A DNA stretch of 64,000 nucleotides from Erigeron canadensis (taxonomy: Eukaryota; Streptophyta; Magnoliopsida; Asterales; Asteraceae): assembly GCF_010389155.1 (NCBI RefSeq), contig NC_057766.1:28901516-28965515 (forward strand), written 5' to 3'. Under the pieces are notes generated by a model that saw only the letters and a program-made list of their open reading frames with translations, searched no databases and had not been told where the DNA came from. The position numbers were made by a program, and so were the translations under genes. Shown piece after piece: positions 22,592 through 35,700 of the stretch. Within the stretch, counting starts at the first letter, position 1; each line of letters opens with the position of its first letter.

Positions 22592-24915
22592 ATGGAATTT
22601 TTCACATACTCATCTCGTCCATCTTCACAACCCCTTTCATCTTTTTCATTTGGGAATTTGGTTTTGAAAGTTAAGGATTTCATCAGCTCCGCACTTTCCG
22701 CTGTTCTTGGAAATGTTTTCTCTGCTATTTTCACCTTCTTTTTTGCATTAGGTATGTAAAGTTTTTGTTTTTTTATCTGGGTTTATCATTTTATGAATTG
22801 GGTTTTTTTATTTTTCAGTTTTTGGTTATATATTTCATACTTTATTGATTGTTATTTTGTTAAATTGGGGTTAGGAATTGTGGAGATATTCTCTTCAAAA
22901 TAAAAGCAAAATTTTTTTAGTAAAAATACTCATGAAGAATTTGTAGGTTAGGATATTTGTTGAGGCTGCTCAGTAAAAGTCAATAATGTCATATATAAAA
23001 CAAGTATTAAAGTAAAACAAGTAAGACAAAGATCTTGCCCCTTAGATCATGGTTAAATTGATGCACAAAGATTCACGAAACAATTGATGCATGATATCAT
23101 GATGCACGGTGATTTTCAATGAAGAAAAACCTATTGTTTTATTTGTTTTACTTCAATACTTGTTTTATTTTACCTAAAACATATATATATATACACACAC
23201 ACATACACACAATAAATTTATTGGATTTTAATTGTATTGTTGATTTGCAGTGGGTACTTTATTAGGAGCATTGACTGGGGCTTTAATTGGACAAGAAACT
23301 GAGAGTGGATTTGTTAGAGGTGCTGCAGTTGGAGCTATTTCTGGCGCTGTCTTTTCCATTGAAGTTTTCGAATCTTCGCTTATATTGTGGCAATCTGATG
23401 AATCTGGAATTGGATGCCTTATGTACCTGGTGAGCATTTTTTGGTTTATATCCTTAAGATCAAGAGTTTTTATATATAAATCATAACTATTGACAAAATT
23501 GAAAGTTAAAGAGATACGACTAAGTCTTCCTATGTGAAAAGTTGTTGACAATCTGCCGTTATAATTTTTTTGGATGTTTGGCGTAAAACAAGAGGGGCTA
23601 AAACCACATATTGCGAAAGATTTAACCAATGTTAATGGTAAATGTGTTTTTAATGAACCAACATGTCTTTGGCCTAATGGTATCCAAGTGGTTGAGGGTT
23701 CAACTGCTCAAGGCGTGTGTGAGCTTGCCATTTAAAGAGAAATAAAACAAATGATCACTACATGAAGCAAAGAAAATACATAAGAAAAACCGAATGTTCC
23801 AAATATTTTGTTGCTTTATAAAATCTCATTTAAGTTGGGATTTGAAGGCATCTAAACAAATAAGAAAATCCGAATGTTACAAATATATATTGTTGCTTCA
23901 TAAGATCTCATATGAATTAGGATTTGAAGGCATCTAACATATTGGTTGATTTTAAAGCCTTCTTGCCCCAAATTTTATTGAAGTTTTCAAGAAATATCCT
24001 GTCATTTGGGAGAGAAGAGTTGAAAACTTCACCAATTCTTGTTTATCTTGGAAAAGGATAATGAAACGGTGATCAATCCTTAGGATTTATTCACTATTAG
24101 TTTTTTTTTTGTCTTTCTATATGTGATTAACTGATAGCTAATGTTGATTTTGCCATATTTTTGACAGATCGATGTGATTGTGAGCTTAATAAGTGGAAGA
24201 CTTGTTCGTGAACGAATTGGTCCAGCCATGTTGAGTGCGGTTCAGAACCAGGTAAAGTCGGCAAATTTTGATCAATTCCTTTTTCTGCTCTTAAGTTTAG
24301 TGTGAAAAAACGAATTCTCACTTTCTTATTTTGTTTTTTTTTTTTTTTTTTTTGCATTAAATTAGATGGGCGCAGTTGAAACTGGCTTCGATGAGGCTCA
24401 TAATATATTCGACATTGGTGGTTCTAAAGGCTTGCCTGAATATTCTGTTGAGAAGATACCTAAGATTACCATTACACGTGACAACAATTTGGATGATTCG
24501 GGTGATAGAGTATCGTGCTCTGTATGCCTTCAGGTAATTCTATCTGATTCTAAGTAGTAGTTCATAGGTTCTAACTAAGGTAGCAACTAGCAAGTTGGTT
24601 GGGTTGGGCGCAGTGGGTAATGGGTCAAAACGTACAAGGCATCGAGTACTGAGAGTTTGGCCCGAAATTAATTTGTCTTATATATATATATATAGTCTGT
24701 CAAATATGGATCAACTTTCGGTTGTTATCTTGTTTTAAGTGGTCAATGATCATAAAATCTTTTATAATCCCCCTTTTTTGATATTTCTTCAGGACTTTCA
24801 ACTTGGAGAAACCGTGAGAAGTTTGCCACAATGTCATCACATGTTTCACCTACCTTGCATTGATACATGGCTAGTAAGACATGGATCCTGTCCTTTATGC
24901 AGGCGCGACCTCTAA
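22592..24915 (+). CDS. NEP1-interacting protein-like RING-H2 E3 ubiquitin ligase
   Basis: Five exons (22592-22751, 23251-23429, 24168-24251, 24366-24533, 24793-24915) encode 237 residues, the usual NIP-like length. Residues about 43-105 are hydrophobic and Gly/Ala-rich ([25 protein letters not shown]), the membrane hairpin typical of NIP1/NIP2-like proteins. The C-terminal RING-H2 is complete: C192-x2-C195-x15-C211-x-H213-x2-H216-x2-C219-x10-C230-x2-C233, with W223 at the E2-contact position. Such proteins are membrane E3 ligases; the Arabidopsis namesake binds the plastid RNA polymerase NEP in thylakoids, while other members act elsewhere, so the compartment here is open. Start chosen as the first ATG in frame with the membrane segment. 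Intron 1 carries a MITE and intron 2 a tandem repeat. No damage seen. Confidence 0.9.
22996..23167. mobile_element. MITE, family A copy 2, in RING-H2 gene intron 1
   Basis: Ends TAAAACAAGTATTAAAGTAA and its complement; the centre matches 5754-5910. Contains GATGCATGATATCATGATGC, an extra inverted segment absent from copy 1. Confidence 0.7.
23780..23937 (+). repeat. About 80-bp imperfect tandem repeat in RING-H2 gene intron 2
   Basis: The block AAGAAAA.CCGAATGTT...GATTTGAAGGCATCTAA occurs twice head to tail with about a dozen differences. Confidence 0.7.
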
Positions 24916-25597
24916 ATCTTTTCTTTTACCCTCTGTAAATTCCCTAAATGAGACATTTTTCGTATTCTGACACATAGATGTTTCTTTATTTGTCAATATA
25001 CTACATGCTGTTTTGTATATGTAGCTAGGTTATACAGTATATGTATGTTATACATTTGATAATCGAGAGTAGATTAGTTATATATATGTAGTTAAACATT
25101 CCAACCCATGTGATTTCGCTTTGGTTGAGAACTTAGAATTCTCTTGAGATTTGTGCTCTGTATATTCGAATATATTTGTTCATCTTTTTTATTGATGCCG
25201 GTTCTAGTTTTTTCCATAATCTTTACGCTTAGAACTCTCATCAGTTTTGTGGAACGTTTGTCTGAATCTGTCTACTCATTTTGTTTATCGACTAGTTTTT
25301 TTCTGTTTTTTATATGCTTTAGGGCTATTCTTCGTCTTTATCGTGTCATTAAAAAAATACACGACGCATGTGCTCTAAGTCGACGTTGTCTATTTGCTTC
25401 TGGTAACCGGATAATGCATAATTCAGATCTTCATTTTTCGTTGTATCCAAATGTATAATCATCATCACAGGCAAGTACCAAATACCTACAAATCTTTCTA
25501 ATCAATCTTAGACATTCTTTACCCCCATCTTTTATACCCATTTTGTTCATGATAAATATGAGTGTTAATACATACAACTATAGTTAGCTTAAAAAAC

Positions 25598-25709
25598 AAG
25601 CCTAAAGTTTTGGTGCCTAATAGTTGCTAAAATCAATAGTAAATGCTTAGAAAAAGCCTAAAGTTTTGGTGCCTAATAGTTGCTAAAATCAATAGTAAAT
25701 GCTTAGAAA
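25598..25709 (+). repeat. 56-bp tandem duplication, two perfect copies
   Basis: The unit starting AAGCCTAAAGTTTTGGTGCC is repeated exactly; no mismatch was seen by eye. Confidence 0.9.
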
Positions 25710-26559
25710 AAAGAAATGTATGAACTCTTTTTTTTTTTTTTTTTAAATTAACTATTGATATATTATGTGTCAACATCATTAGATTTTATTTTATTTTTTT
25801 ACACGTGTTTTTAGACATACATGATTAGTTCTATGACTTCTATTTACGTATTATAATTATAATTTAAATAAAAATATTACGCCCATTGATTATATCATCA
25901 CAATTAACAAATAAGATACACATACTGCCTTTTCAGAAAGAAATAAAAATACACATACATTTAATATTCCATGACCATTGAATTAGCATAGAAGCCGAAA
26001 GTCTTTGTGTGATGAAAAGCATAGGCAATGGACAAGTCTTTGGAATCTACCAAACAATCTTAACACGTATACAACACCTCAGTCTCATATCTTATGTTAA
26101 AACGCGTATTAAGTCCCTTTAATAAATATATGTCATGTCACCATGTCAATTACTATTAATTTAGTCTACCAATTAAATCAAGATATTAAACAAATGAAGT
26201 TAGCATGACTGACATATACATTTTTGGGTTTTACATTGTATATGGGTTTGATCCTTAAGATGAGTCTAACCGAGATGTTTGTGGAGTTTCCTTGGAGATG
26301 TTTTTATGCGGTAGTGCAGGTCAGTTAAGTGAATGTAGTCTATCATAATTCATAAGTGACACCGTCACACCGATCATTGTGTGCCTGTGTGGTGAGGTGA
26401 AGTGCAATTCAAAACACAATTTTAGACCATTATCTAGTCATCTATTATTTGTCTCTGTTACCTACATATTTGTACTATTATCTTTTTGGTGATATGTTAA
26501 ACCAAGCATAGCAAAGTGTATTAAATTTAGTGGTTATCACGAGTACTTACTTTCCTTTT

Positions 26560-26665
26560 ACTTAAATGTCATTGTTTGGAATTGAACTCGGAACTTTCAG
26601 AGAGACAAAATCTCTCACTTTATCCTCGGATCACTAGACCAAAAGCTCATTGGCAATTTGGCATA
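26560..26665 (-). mobile_element. tRNA-like SINE remnant
   Basis: The minus strand shows TTTTGGTCTAGTGATCCGAG (A-box-like) and GAGTTCAATTCC (B-box-like) about 55 bases apart. Confidence 0.45.
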
Positions 26666-27927
26666 TAATATTATTATACACTCAAATTTTACGCAAAATA
26701 ATCATAGTCTAGATATTGAGATTGTTAAAAGTTTGTTTCGTCTTAACCTTAACACCAGAATTATTATAATAATTTTGTATATACGAAACATTAACAAACA
26801 TATTGATGCGTAAACAAATCTGCCATTTATCAAAAATAGATATGTGGTTGGTGGAAAACATTACGTCTGTTGGTGAACAAATACATCATTCCGTTTGCTA
26901 ATTTGGGCTAAATATCCATTAAATCAATCAATCAAACAAACCATTCTGCAATTTGTCAAGGCCCAAATATTACATTGAATGTACACTTACTATCTTATTT
27001 ATTTTTTATTTTTCTTGATCAGAAATTAGTAATTAGTAGTTAAGCATTATTTCCTCCGTTTTATTTAGAGAGTTCTAATGCCCACGTCATCAATCCATCG
27101 CAAACACCACCAAGGCAAGTCTGATTCGTTATTAGCTCATCATGAAACCACATTATTTTATTCATCCTTTCTCACACATTAATACTATTAATATGATATA
27201 AACGATTAATAAATTCTAAAGTAGTGTCTAGTGGTATTGAATATTTTGAATTCATAGATTGTGGTCGTGTTATGTGACCGGATCAATAACATTAGACTTT
27301 GTTTACAATTTTTTTTTTGTACTTTGACCACATTATATGTATTATATATATATATATATATTGTAAATCAAATACAACATTAAAATTACGCAACTTATTT
27401 TATCCTATAATTTTATGTACAATATGTAAAAGGCTCGTTTAGCAAGTGGCAACTCATGGGCAGCGTATTAAAGCGTCACAATCACTTTGACCCTAAATCA
27501 TTAACTGATATATAACTGATTAACTTCACGGACATTATCAAAGGTGAAGACTTTTTCTGGTTTGAAACTTTAATAATTCATATATAATCAAGTGTAACGT
27601 TGGATAACCAATTGCCACACATTTCTATAAGGTATTGAAATTTGAAACTTTCAAATAAAACGAATATATACAGTTTTAGGCTTTTAGCTAATCATACCCT
27701 TTAAGTTATGAACAACATACAGTAAAATGTTATATATGAATATAATGATCGTTTTAAAATAAATTTCAACTTTGAAATACAATATTGTAATATACTGCGC
27801 CTTAGCCATAGTTTAAGGGCTAGAATAGTAAACTCCAAATTATATTTATCAAATTTCATAAAAGTGTATACAAGTAAGTGGATGAGGTTTTATCTCAATA
27901 TTATTGAATAGGAAAAATGTTAGGTAA

Positions 27928-28090
27928 AGCATGCAGTATCTATCTTAGTTAAGCAGAGGGATTATGGAAAATTTAGGGAGAGGTTATATAAAATTTAGGG
28001 GGCTATGTATGTTTATCAAATTCAAAAGTTTAATTTGTAATTTTTTTTAAAGTGACAGTAACTAAGATTAGGTAAAGTCTGATTATTTTT
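27928..28090. mobile_element. MITE-like repeat, family C copy 1
   Basis: Shares GTTAGGTAAA..ATG.AGTAT.TATCTTA, TGTATGTTTAT.AAATTCAAA and AGGTAAAGTCTG with 36658-36840 in the same order. ATCTTAGTTAA and TAACTAAGAT form short inverted ends. Confidence 0.55.
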
Positions 28091-28394
28091 CTGTTGAATA
28101 TGACAAATTTTTGTTCTGGTCTCACTTACATATACAGAATTAAGAACAAAGAATATAGCAGGGGAGTCAATTAATACATGCTGATAATAAAATATAGTAC
28201 GTATTACGTAATAATCTGAAAATTATTAGTTCATATATAGATCAAATGAAAATTGTTACTGTTTTTGTTTTGTGTGCCGTCCTGATGAGAAACGACTTGG
28301 TCAAAAGATGTCATAACTAATTAAGAACATACATAAACACTACATCGATTTTACTATATGTTTTTAATTTCAATAAAAGTAAAAATATAGATTA

Positions 28395-28510
28395 TAATGA
28401 CTCACCAGTCGATCATAGATCAACTGGTACCATCACCATGTGATCTTATGAGCCTACAGATAAAAGCTATAAATCATAGGTTCAAAACTTGTCAAAGATA
28501 AGTGGGAAAC
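28395..28510 (+). mobile_element. tRNA-like SINE remnant
   Basis: AGATCAACTGGTACCATCAC (A-box-like) and CATAGGTTCAAAACTTG (B-box-like) lie about 60 bases apart. Confidence 0.35.
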
Positions 28511-29328
28511 TATGTCTTATGATGCATGTGTGAGAATGATTAGTCATCAAACGTAAATTTGTGCTTTTTTTGAGGAAGTTATTCTCATGATTGACACTAT
28601 AGAAAAGATTTTGGCAATGACAGTGGCATCACTACTGATCACAAGTGTAAAACTGTTTTGAAAATATTATGTTACTAGTTGGTGCTACGGGTAAAAAAAA
28701 TTGAAATACGAGTTCTTTTGAATCCTGGTTCTGCTACGAAGAAATGACACATGTGTGAATGTGATACAGAGTTTTACACTTTGATACTTTGATATACCTT
28801 TTCCTACCCCTTATTTGGAGGTAGTATGTACTGTGTTGATCACTGTGATATGATTATATAAACATGGCATACATTACATATACACAAATATATCATGATC
28901 CATCTTTCCCATGTTTGTATTCATCAAATATACTTCCATGTGAAAGTTTGTAAACTTCACATGAATGGGATACAAGATATACATATATTTAGTGAATAAA
29001 AAGAGGAACATATGTTAAAGACTTAAAGCCAAGTATTTTCTATATCACACATATATCTTATTCAATTCTAACATGCTTACATATATTTGAATAAGAAACA
29101 TTACAATAAGACAGAATGAAAACATCATGATATAATTTAAATTGCCGGCTTAAGAAAGAAAAATGGGAAAAAACCACAATGCTTCCAATACCCTATCTCT
29201 TTCCATATCGATTTGCTTCAAGTTCTTCATGAACAAGAACAAACAACTTAAAGGGAAAAAAAGGAGCATCGAACTCATTGGAATTTAGCTCTTGATTCCT
29301 CAAAAAGAAACACAAATTTAAGTCACTA

Positions 29329-32023
29329 ATGGCGGATAACCAAACGGTGTCTTCATTGTCACAGCCAACACCGCCACCTTCTAGTGAAAACCTTCAACAT
29401 TCGATCCTGAATAGCAAGTACTTATGGGTAACTCTTGTTGTTTGTAGCATCATCGTATTTGTTGCCCTCGTGTTATGTTTATGTAATAAAAAGAAGGTTT
29501 TAGCAGGATTCAAGCGATACATTGAGAATAAGAATGGTAAGTCTATCCGCTTATATAAGTAAGATAAGACGTTTTTAATTTGTATGAAAACACTCATTTT
29601 AGTTGTGATATATATGTTATTAATTATAGATTTTTGTATGATACGAGTATTATATTAGATAAGATGGATGCTAATGAACTAATGCTAAGGAAATTTCAAG
29701 TGGAAGAGCTTGAAATAGCTACAAACAATTTTGCCAAAGAGTATCTGATTGGATCTGGTGCATTTGGAAACGTCTATAAAGGAACGTTTGAAGGAAACAT
29801 AACCCTAGCCATAAAGAGGGCGCGTGATGATTCCTATACAAGCAAACATGAATTCCGAAATGGTAACCCCTATACAAATAACCTTTGATCATGCTTCTAG
29901 ATTTTTTTATTCTTTTATAAAACCTTTTTTCTGTTTCAAATAGAGGTAAGGTTACTCTCTAAGGTTAAACATCGGAATCTTGTTGGTCTAGTTGGCTATT
30001 GTGAAGAAACCGGTACGTAAAACATCATCATATCTTACATTCTTAACTCTAAAACTTAACATTGATTGAAATATATGTTTTGTTATTTGGAATTTTGAAT
30101 GTAGGAACTAAGGGAGTACAAATATTGGTTTATGAATACGTCCCAAATGGCTCGCTGCTTGAACATATAGCAGGTAAGTTTAAGTCAAAAAATTGTTAAT
30201 TATTGTTAGCAATTTTGTCATGTCATATAAGTATTTTGATACATAACCATGATCAAGATAAATGTTAAAAGGCAGGGAAAGAGTACCCTTAACATGGAGG
30301 CAAAGAGTAAACATAGCCATCCAAGCTGCTAAAGGTGAGTACATCTCTTTATATGCAATCAAAACCAAACAAAATCGACGAAAATTTACACTATTACATT
30401 CAATATTTTTTTGGCTTTAAAGGCATAGCTCATTTGCACGAAGGGATTAAACCGAGCATTATCCACAGAGACATAAAACCGAGCAATATTCTCATTGGAG
30501 AGGGGTTTGAGGCTAAAGTATCAGATTTCGGGCTAGTAAGATCTGGACCAGTTGGAGACAACTCATATGTTAGTAGCCAGATTAAAGGCACGCCGGGTTA
30601 CCTTGACCCGGCATACTGTACTAGCTTCCACTTGAGCCCATTTAGTGATGTTTATAGCTTTGGAGTTATTCTCTTACAACTCATTGCGGCTCGGCCTGCT
30701 GTTGACTCAAATCGGAGTCGCTCTGGCTATCACATTATAGAATGGGTAAGGAAACTTACCTGTCTTTCATATTCACCCGCAATATATTTTAATTACCAAA
30801 GTCCAAAAATACCATTGTCGTTTTGACTAAGTCGTCAAACAGGTACTTGAAAACAGAAAGTATCAAATTTAACCTTAAAACCGGGTCAAATAGGACGAAA
30901 ACAGATGTCTATAACTGGAGACTATAAGTTGGTTGTTGGTTTCTGAATGTCAAAATCAAACCAAACAAAACAATACCAAATGACATGAAATGAAACTATA
31001 AAACAAAGTTTTTGGAAATAATTCGTTATGTATAATAAATTAAAAAGAAGAAGACAACATCTTATATCGCAATGTTCTGCTGAGGGTGCTCATACAGTCA
31101 TACATATGCACTGTGTCTTAGAAAATTTGACGCAAAACTGTCACGTGTTGTTGCTTGCTAATTTGTTCTTATTTGTATCAGGCAAATATATGTTTTATAA
31201 TAAATATTCATCTGACTACTAAGTTAAAGTTTTCATAGAAGAGATGGTTTGCATAAATCTTTGGTTCTCTAACTAATGAAGTTTTATCATAGTGATACAG
31301 ATTATGATCTATATCGTATCTATATTGAATTTGAAACCATTCGATTTGGATTGGTTCTTCACTAAGCTTAATTTTAGTCTTGCCAGGCCCATAAAACCTA
31401 GAGCTAAATACAAACACTATTTATTTTTATTTTTTTTGACTTTCTATCTTACCATAATTTGGATAAAAAAAATTGTTTAAACACTGGCGGGTTAAGTGTA
31501 ACTAATTAAATTAATGTACTTACTCTTTTTGGTTCAAACATAGGCAAGGCCTCATCTTGAGAGAGGCAATGTTGAAGAAATATTGGATACAAATCTTTTA
31601 ATGGAACCATGCAACATGGATATCATGCTTAAAATGGGTCTATTGGGCCTAAGATGTGTGGTAAAAGAGCCCAAAGAAAGGCCAACCATGACTCAAGTAT
31701 ACAAAGAGTTAGAGGCAGCTCTCTGGTCAGCCAATAGCTTCGTCCGACGCCAACTGCAGCCACGGCCTCTAGCAGCACGTACCACCGATAGGTCATCTGA
31801 AATCCGTGATCATCTTGCATCCGATCATGATAGTTCGGTAAGCCTAGATGGAGTTAGGCTTCAAAGATTTCATGTAGACATGGAAAGTGTATCATTTCAA
31901 AGCACAAGCTTGAGATGTTTAGAAGCTGATACTTTGGTTTTTCATGTTGATGATGAGGGAAAAGTCGTTGACGAAGAGATGAGCCTTTGTATGTACGATG
32001 ACTTAAGTATCCCTCGCGATTGA
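29329..32023 (+). CDS. Receptor-like serine/threonine kinase with minimal ectodomain
   Basis: Seven exons (29329-29536, 29659-29862, 29944-30012, 30105-30173, 30272-30334, 30423-30745, 31544-32023) give 471 residues. Residues 1-30 are Ser/Pro/Gln-rich without a clear signal peptide; 31-52 is one membrane span followed by NKKK, placing the kinase in the cytosol. The kinase looks complete: Gly loop GSGAFG (101-106), catalytic Lys122 in AIKR, HRDIKPSN (219-226), DFG (239-241) and the activation segment GTPGYLDPAY. The C-terminal tail after about residue 370 is family-variable and acidic at the end. Likely a plasma membrane RLK; with so short an extracellular part it may act as a co-receptor or signal relay. 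I cannot assign the exact subfamily. The PP2C gene lies tail to tail, about 760 bases between stops. Confidence 0.87.
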
Positions 32024-32780
32024 ACATGCAACGTTGTAAGAATATTAGTTGTCAATTATAGTCGCGTTGCGTTTTAGTTTTTTGTGCCCATTGGATAGTT
32101 TTGTACGCTTTACAACACACTACACATAGTCACAACAATCGAGTAAATTAAGCATGTCTCCAATTTGCACTTCATATAGATGGGTAACGCGACATACAAT
32201 AAATAACAAACCTGCTTAACTGATGTTTGAAAGAAAGGTGATACGAGAATGGGTCATATTCATATGATACAAGAACAAAAAAGGACATCAGACCCCCAAA
32301 CTGGGTACACGAAATATGAGAAAGGGAATTCAGTAAACAATTAAAATGAGATGGCAGATGGTAAAAAAAAATATCAAATTTCTAAAAACAAGTTTTACAA
32401 GATTTACATACCACGAGCTTCCAAGGGTTCTTTCCATAACCACATTTCGAGTTCTTTCTCTATTTTCTCAAGATTCTGCATTTATTTATTTGTGTTTTAT
32501 GTTCAGTTGTCTTGCTTCTCCTCCATTCCCGGGCAAGGGACAATGGACAATCTTCCTCTTCTGACATGGGACCAAGTAGTGGTGGATGGTGGTTGTAAGA
32601 AGTTTGGGCGAGGGTTGGGTGGTTTTCAAATCCCACAAAGAAAATAATCGATTTTCCAAAGCTAACGTGTTAAATTATACATAAAATTAGAGATGGGAAA
32701 TTATGACCTTCACTTGAATCCATCTAAGGACATGGAAGAGGAATCAAGAAAAAGGGTGGCTGATATCAGTCTCCGTGATC
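32024..32780. other. Shared 3' intergenic region of kinase and PP2C genes
   Basis: Both genes end here from opposite sides; it should contain both 3' UTRs. Small open frames at 32346-32647 show no family features. Nothing else recognised. Confidence 0.55.
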
Positions 32781-35700
32781 CTAAGCAGTCGATGGTGGCG
32801 CTGGCGGAGTTTTCCCTGCAAGGTTGACGCCACCGCCTCTGAGAGACAGGGTAGGGCCTTTCCACGAGCTTGCTTTACTGACTAGATTCGAGTCTAGAAA
32901 AACAACTACAACTGTTATATCATCGTGGAAATGACGCCTTACTCCCCTGTCGATTTTCTTCAAATCTGTGTACCTCATCTCCCTCTTCTTTGCTGCCTCT
33001 TGTAAAGCAGTCTTCACCAGTCTTTTAGCAATTCCCTGCATCATACAAACCAGATTATGCTCGTTAAATCACTCATAAACCACCAGCGATCCTTAATCCA
33101 TATTTAGTTATCCATCTATTAACTGTCTTGAAATTCCAAGGGCAGTAAAGAACTTTAATCATTGCCAAAGTTAAAAGAACAGACAGAAAGTTTAATATGG
33201 AAAGGTGACAATCTGATGCCTAATTTTTATGAATGATTCTATTTGGGTCACTAGGTCGATCGGGTTGAAAGTCCGGTGCCAATAGACAGTTTCACTGCAT
33301 ACAACCTTTCACATTGCTTTATTAAAATAATTAGAATGTTGTAATGATATATATTTTGTAATCATCATTAATTGGTTAACTGCTTGTAAGATAAAATTAA
33401 AAATACACAAAGAGAAAGAGCAAAAGAAGTGTTTTGAGGTCAGCCCAACCCAACATGTATTACAGAAAAAACCCATGTTGACTCGTTACCCAACTTGCCC
33501 ATGTTGCCACCTCCATATATATCGGACAAATCATGAAACAGCAAATGCATGTGAATCATTGTACGAGGCTTATATTATTCAAAAATTGCACATTAGCAAA
33601 GTACAGAGACCTACATGACGTGGGTGATTCTGAACTATATCAACAGCATCCTGGTTGCTAAGATGCTCCCAGAGACCATCAGATGCAAATATGAGAAATT
33701 GATCCCCAATTTGAATTTCATGTTCAGATATTGATGGGTCAGCAGTAAGTATGGGTCTTCGAATTGGGTCACGAAGACGAAACTTAGCATACAATGGCTC
33801 CCTGTTAAATTCTGCCTTCTTGAGGTATACATCACCAATAGATCTTGATATCTGTAACAAAATTCCAAACAATGAGAAACAAATTAGGAATGATAAACAT
33901 CTAAAATCTTAATAATGCTAGTTGTTGCTTATTTTTATTGAGCAATCTGATTATTACTATTAGTAGAAGCCACATATTATATATTAGCTACAACACCACA
34001 AAAACAGCAATCAGCGTTAATATAAAATTATCGTATTACCCTTTGTAAATTCTAACTTGAAAGATTTTTACTGTAGTCTGTCAATATGCATCACTGAAGT
34101 TCACAAGAATATCATGCTTGCTCATATTTAGCGTCTCACTAATTATGGAGTTGATATGTACCCAACAAACGCTGTCCATACACGACAAATGATTGTGTAT
34201 GGACATACTTACCCTTACAATTACTATATCTTTTGTTTTCCCAGTAAAGGAAGAGTAAATTTGTCAAAGCACAACTATTTATTGTGTATGCATAACTTTT
34301 GTTGTGCATATATCACCTCCTGTTATTTATGACAAATAATAAGTTTTGGATATTAGCCGAGATGCAACAAAAGCAATTATCAAAGTGTAGAATAGATTTA
34401 CCTTGTCCTTTATTCTAACTTGAGACTTGAGAGCCTTTTGCTCGGAAACATGACATTACTTTAATTTTTACAAGAATGTCTTTTTGGGTCATTTTAGTAT
34501 TACAGTAGCCCATTTTACTGCAGCTGATTATAAGATTCTGGTTGGTCATAACTACTAGTTACTAACACGTAAAGTACCATGGACAGACAAATCACACCTG
34601 TATGAGCCCCTTCACACGCCATACGTTATGTTTTAGTACTACAATTTGCGGATCGTCAGGATGCAAACTATGTAGTTCTTGTCTAACAGACTCTATGCTC
34701 GCGTTATGTTCCATAGAGAGCTGAATAGCAATAACTTCCCCAGTTGCCTTCACAGTTCTTCCCAAAACAGCACGTGAATCACCAGCATTAGCAATGTAAA
34801 TGGTTCCATTACAAATAACTCCAACCAGACAACACGAACCAACAGCAGCTAATTGTGGTTTTACCATGAACTGCTTCGCAACAATTGAGACAAACCCTTC
34901 TTCAGTAGCGTGAAACGCTTTACGAATCACATCCATAGACATTGCATTTTGTTCTGAAGTAAATCCTACAGATTTACATATTACATTCATGAATAATCAA
35001 AACTGTAATGAAATTCATAGAGAAAATGTCATTTGATAGTAACCAACTATCAAGGTTGTTCCACCTAGGTTACCCGTAAATCTTAACCGCCCATGTTTCA
35101 ACTTCTTTTTATCAATATTGTGTTTTTTAATTAGAAAAATCAACGTTCATGTAGTATTACTATTACATGCTAACACATGCTACCATGACGTGCCTTTTAT
35201 GTAAAAAAGCTACCATGGCCTGATAATGCCACAAGTATAGCTGACCATTTATATCACACATTATTGGCATGCCGCGTCAGCCTTTTAACACAATCGACAA
35301 GTTTACATATATAACCAGTGATACATGTTGGTTAAAAGACTTTTAACTAAAATTGAGATCGCAATATTGAAAAAACGTGACTTGATCGACTTAGGTGGAA
35401 CTATTGTGAAACTTGGTTCTTATTAACATAACATTTTCCCAAATTTAAACTATCATTAACCAAAATAAGATTGATCACTCACTTTTGAGATTCTGAAAAA
35501 GATTATCATTGACGTAACGTGATGTTTCGGGTCCACCATGACCATCATAAACTCCAATGAAGGTCCCATAAGGACCGGAATCAAGAAGACTCAACGAGCC
35601 TGACTCAATTTGACTTTGATCTTCAAGCAACATATTTGCTTGAACTACTGCCATTGAATACTCACCATTTATATGTTTTCCAAAATCCTTATACCAAAGT

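Larger units (their letters stand above)
24916..29328. other. Intergenic stretch between RING-H2 and kinase genes
   Basis: No gene supported; an open frame at 25144-25458 (104 codons, hydrophobic, no recognisable motif) is probably chance in the 3' flank. Contents: a 56-bp tandem duplication (25598), tRNA-like SINE remnants (26560-26660 and 28395-28510), a MITE-like repeat (27928-28090) and a (TA)n run near 27338. The last ~250 bases before 29329 should be promoter and leader. Confidence 0.5.

Noticed and set aside
23228..23629. 133-codon open frame antisense to the RING-H2 gene
   Set aside because: It overlaps exon 2 of a well-supported gene in reverse and has no motif; shadow of real coding sequence.
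25144..25458. 104-codon hydrophobic frame after the RING-H2 gene
   Set aside because: No recognisable motif, no splice context, sits in the 3' flank; cannot be supported as a gene.
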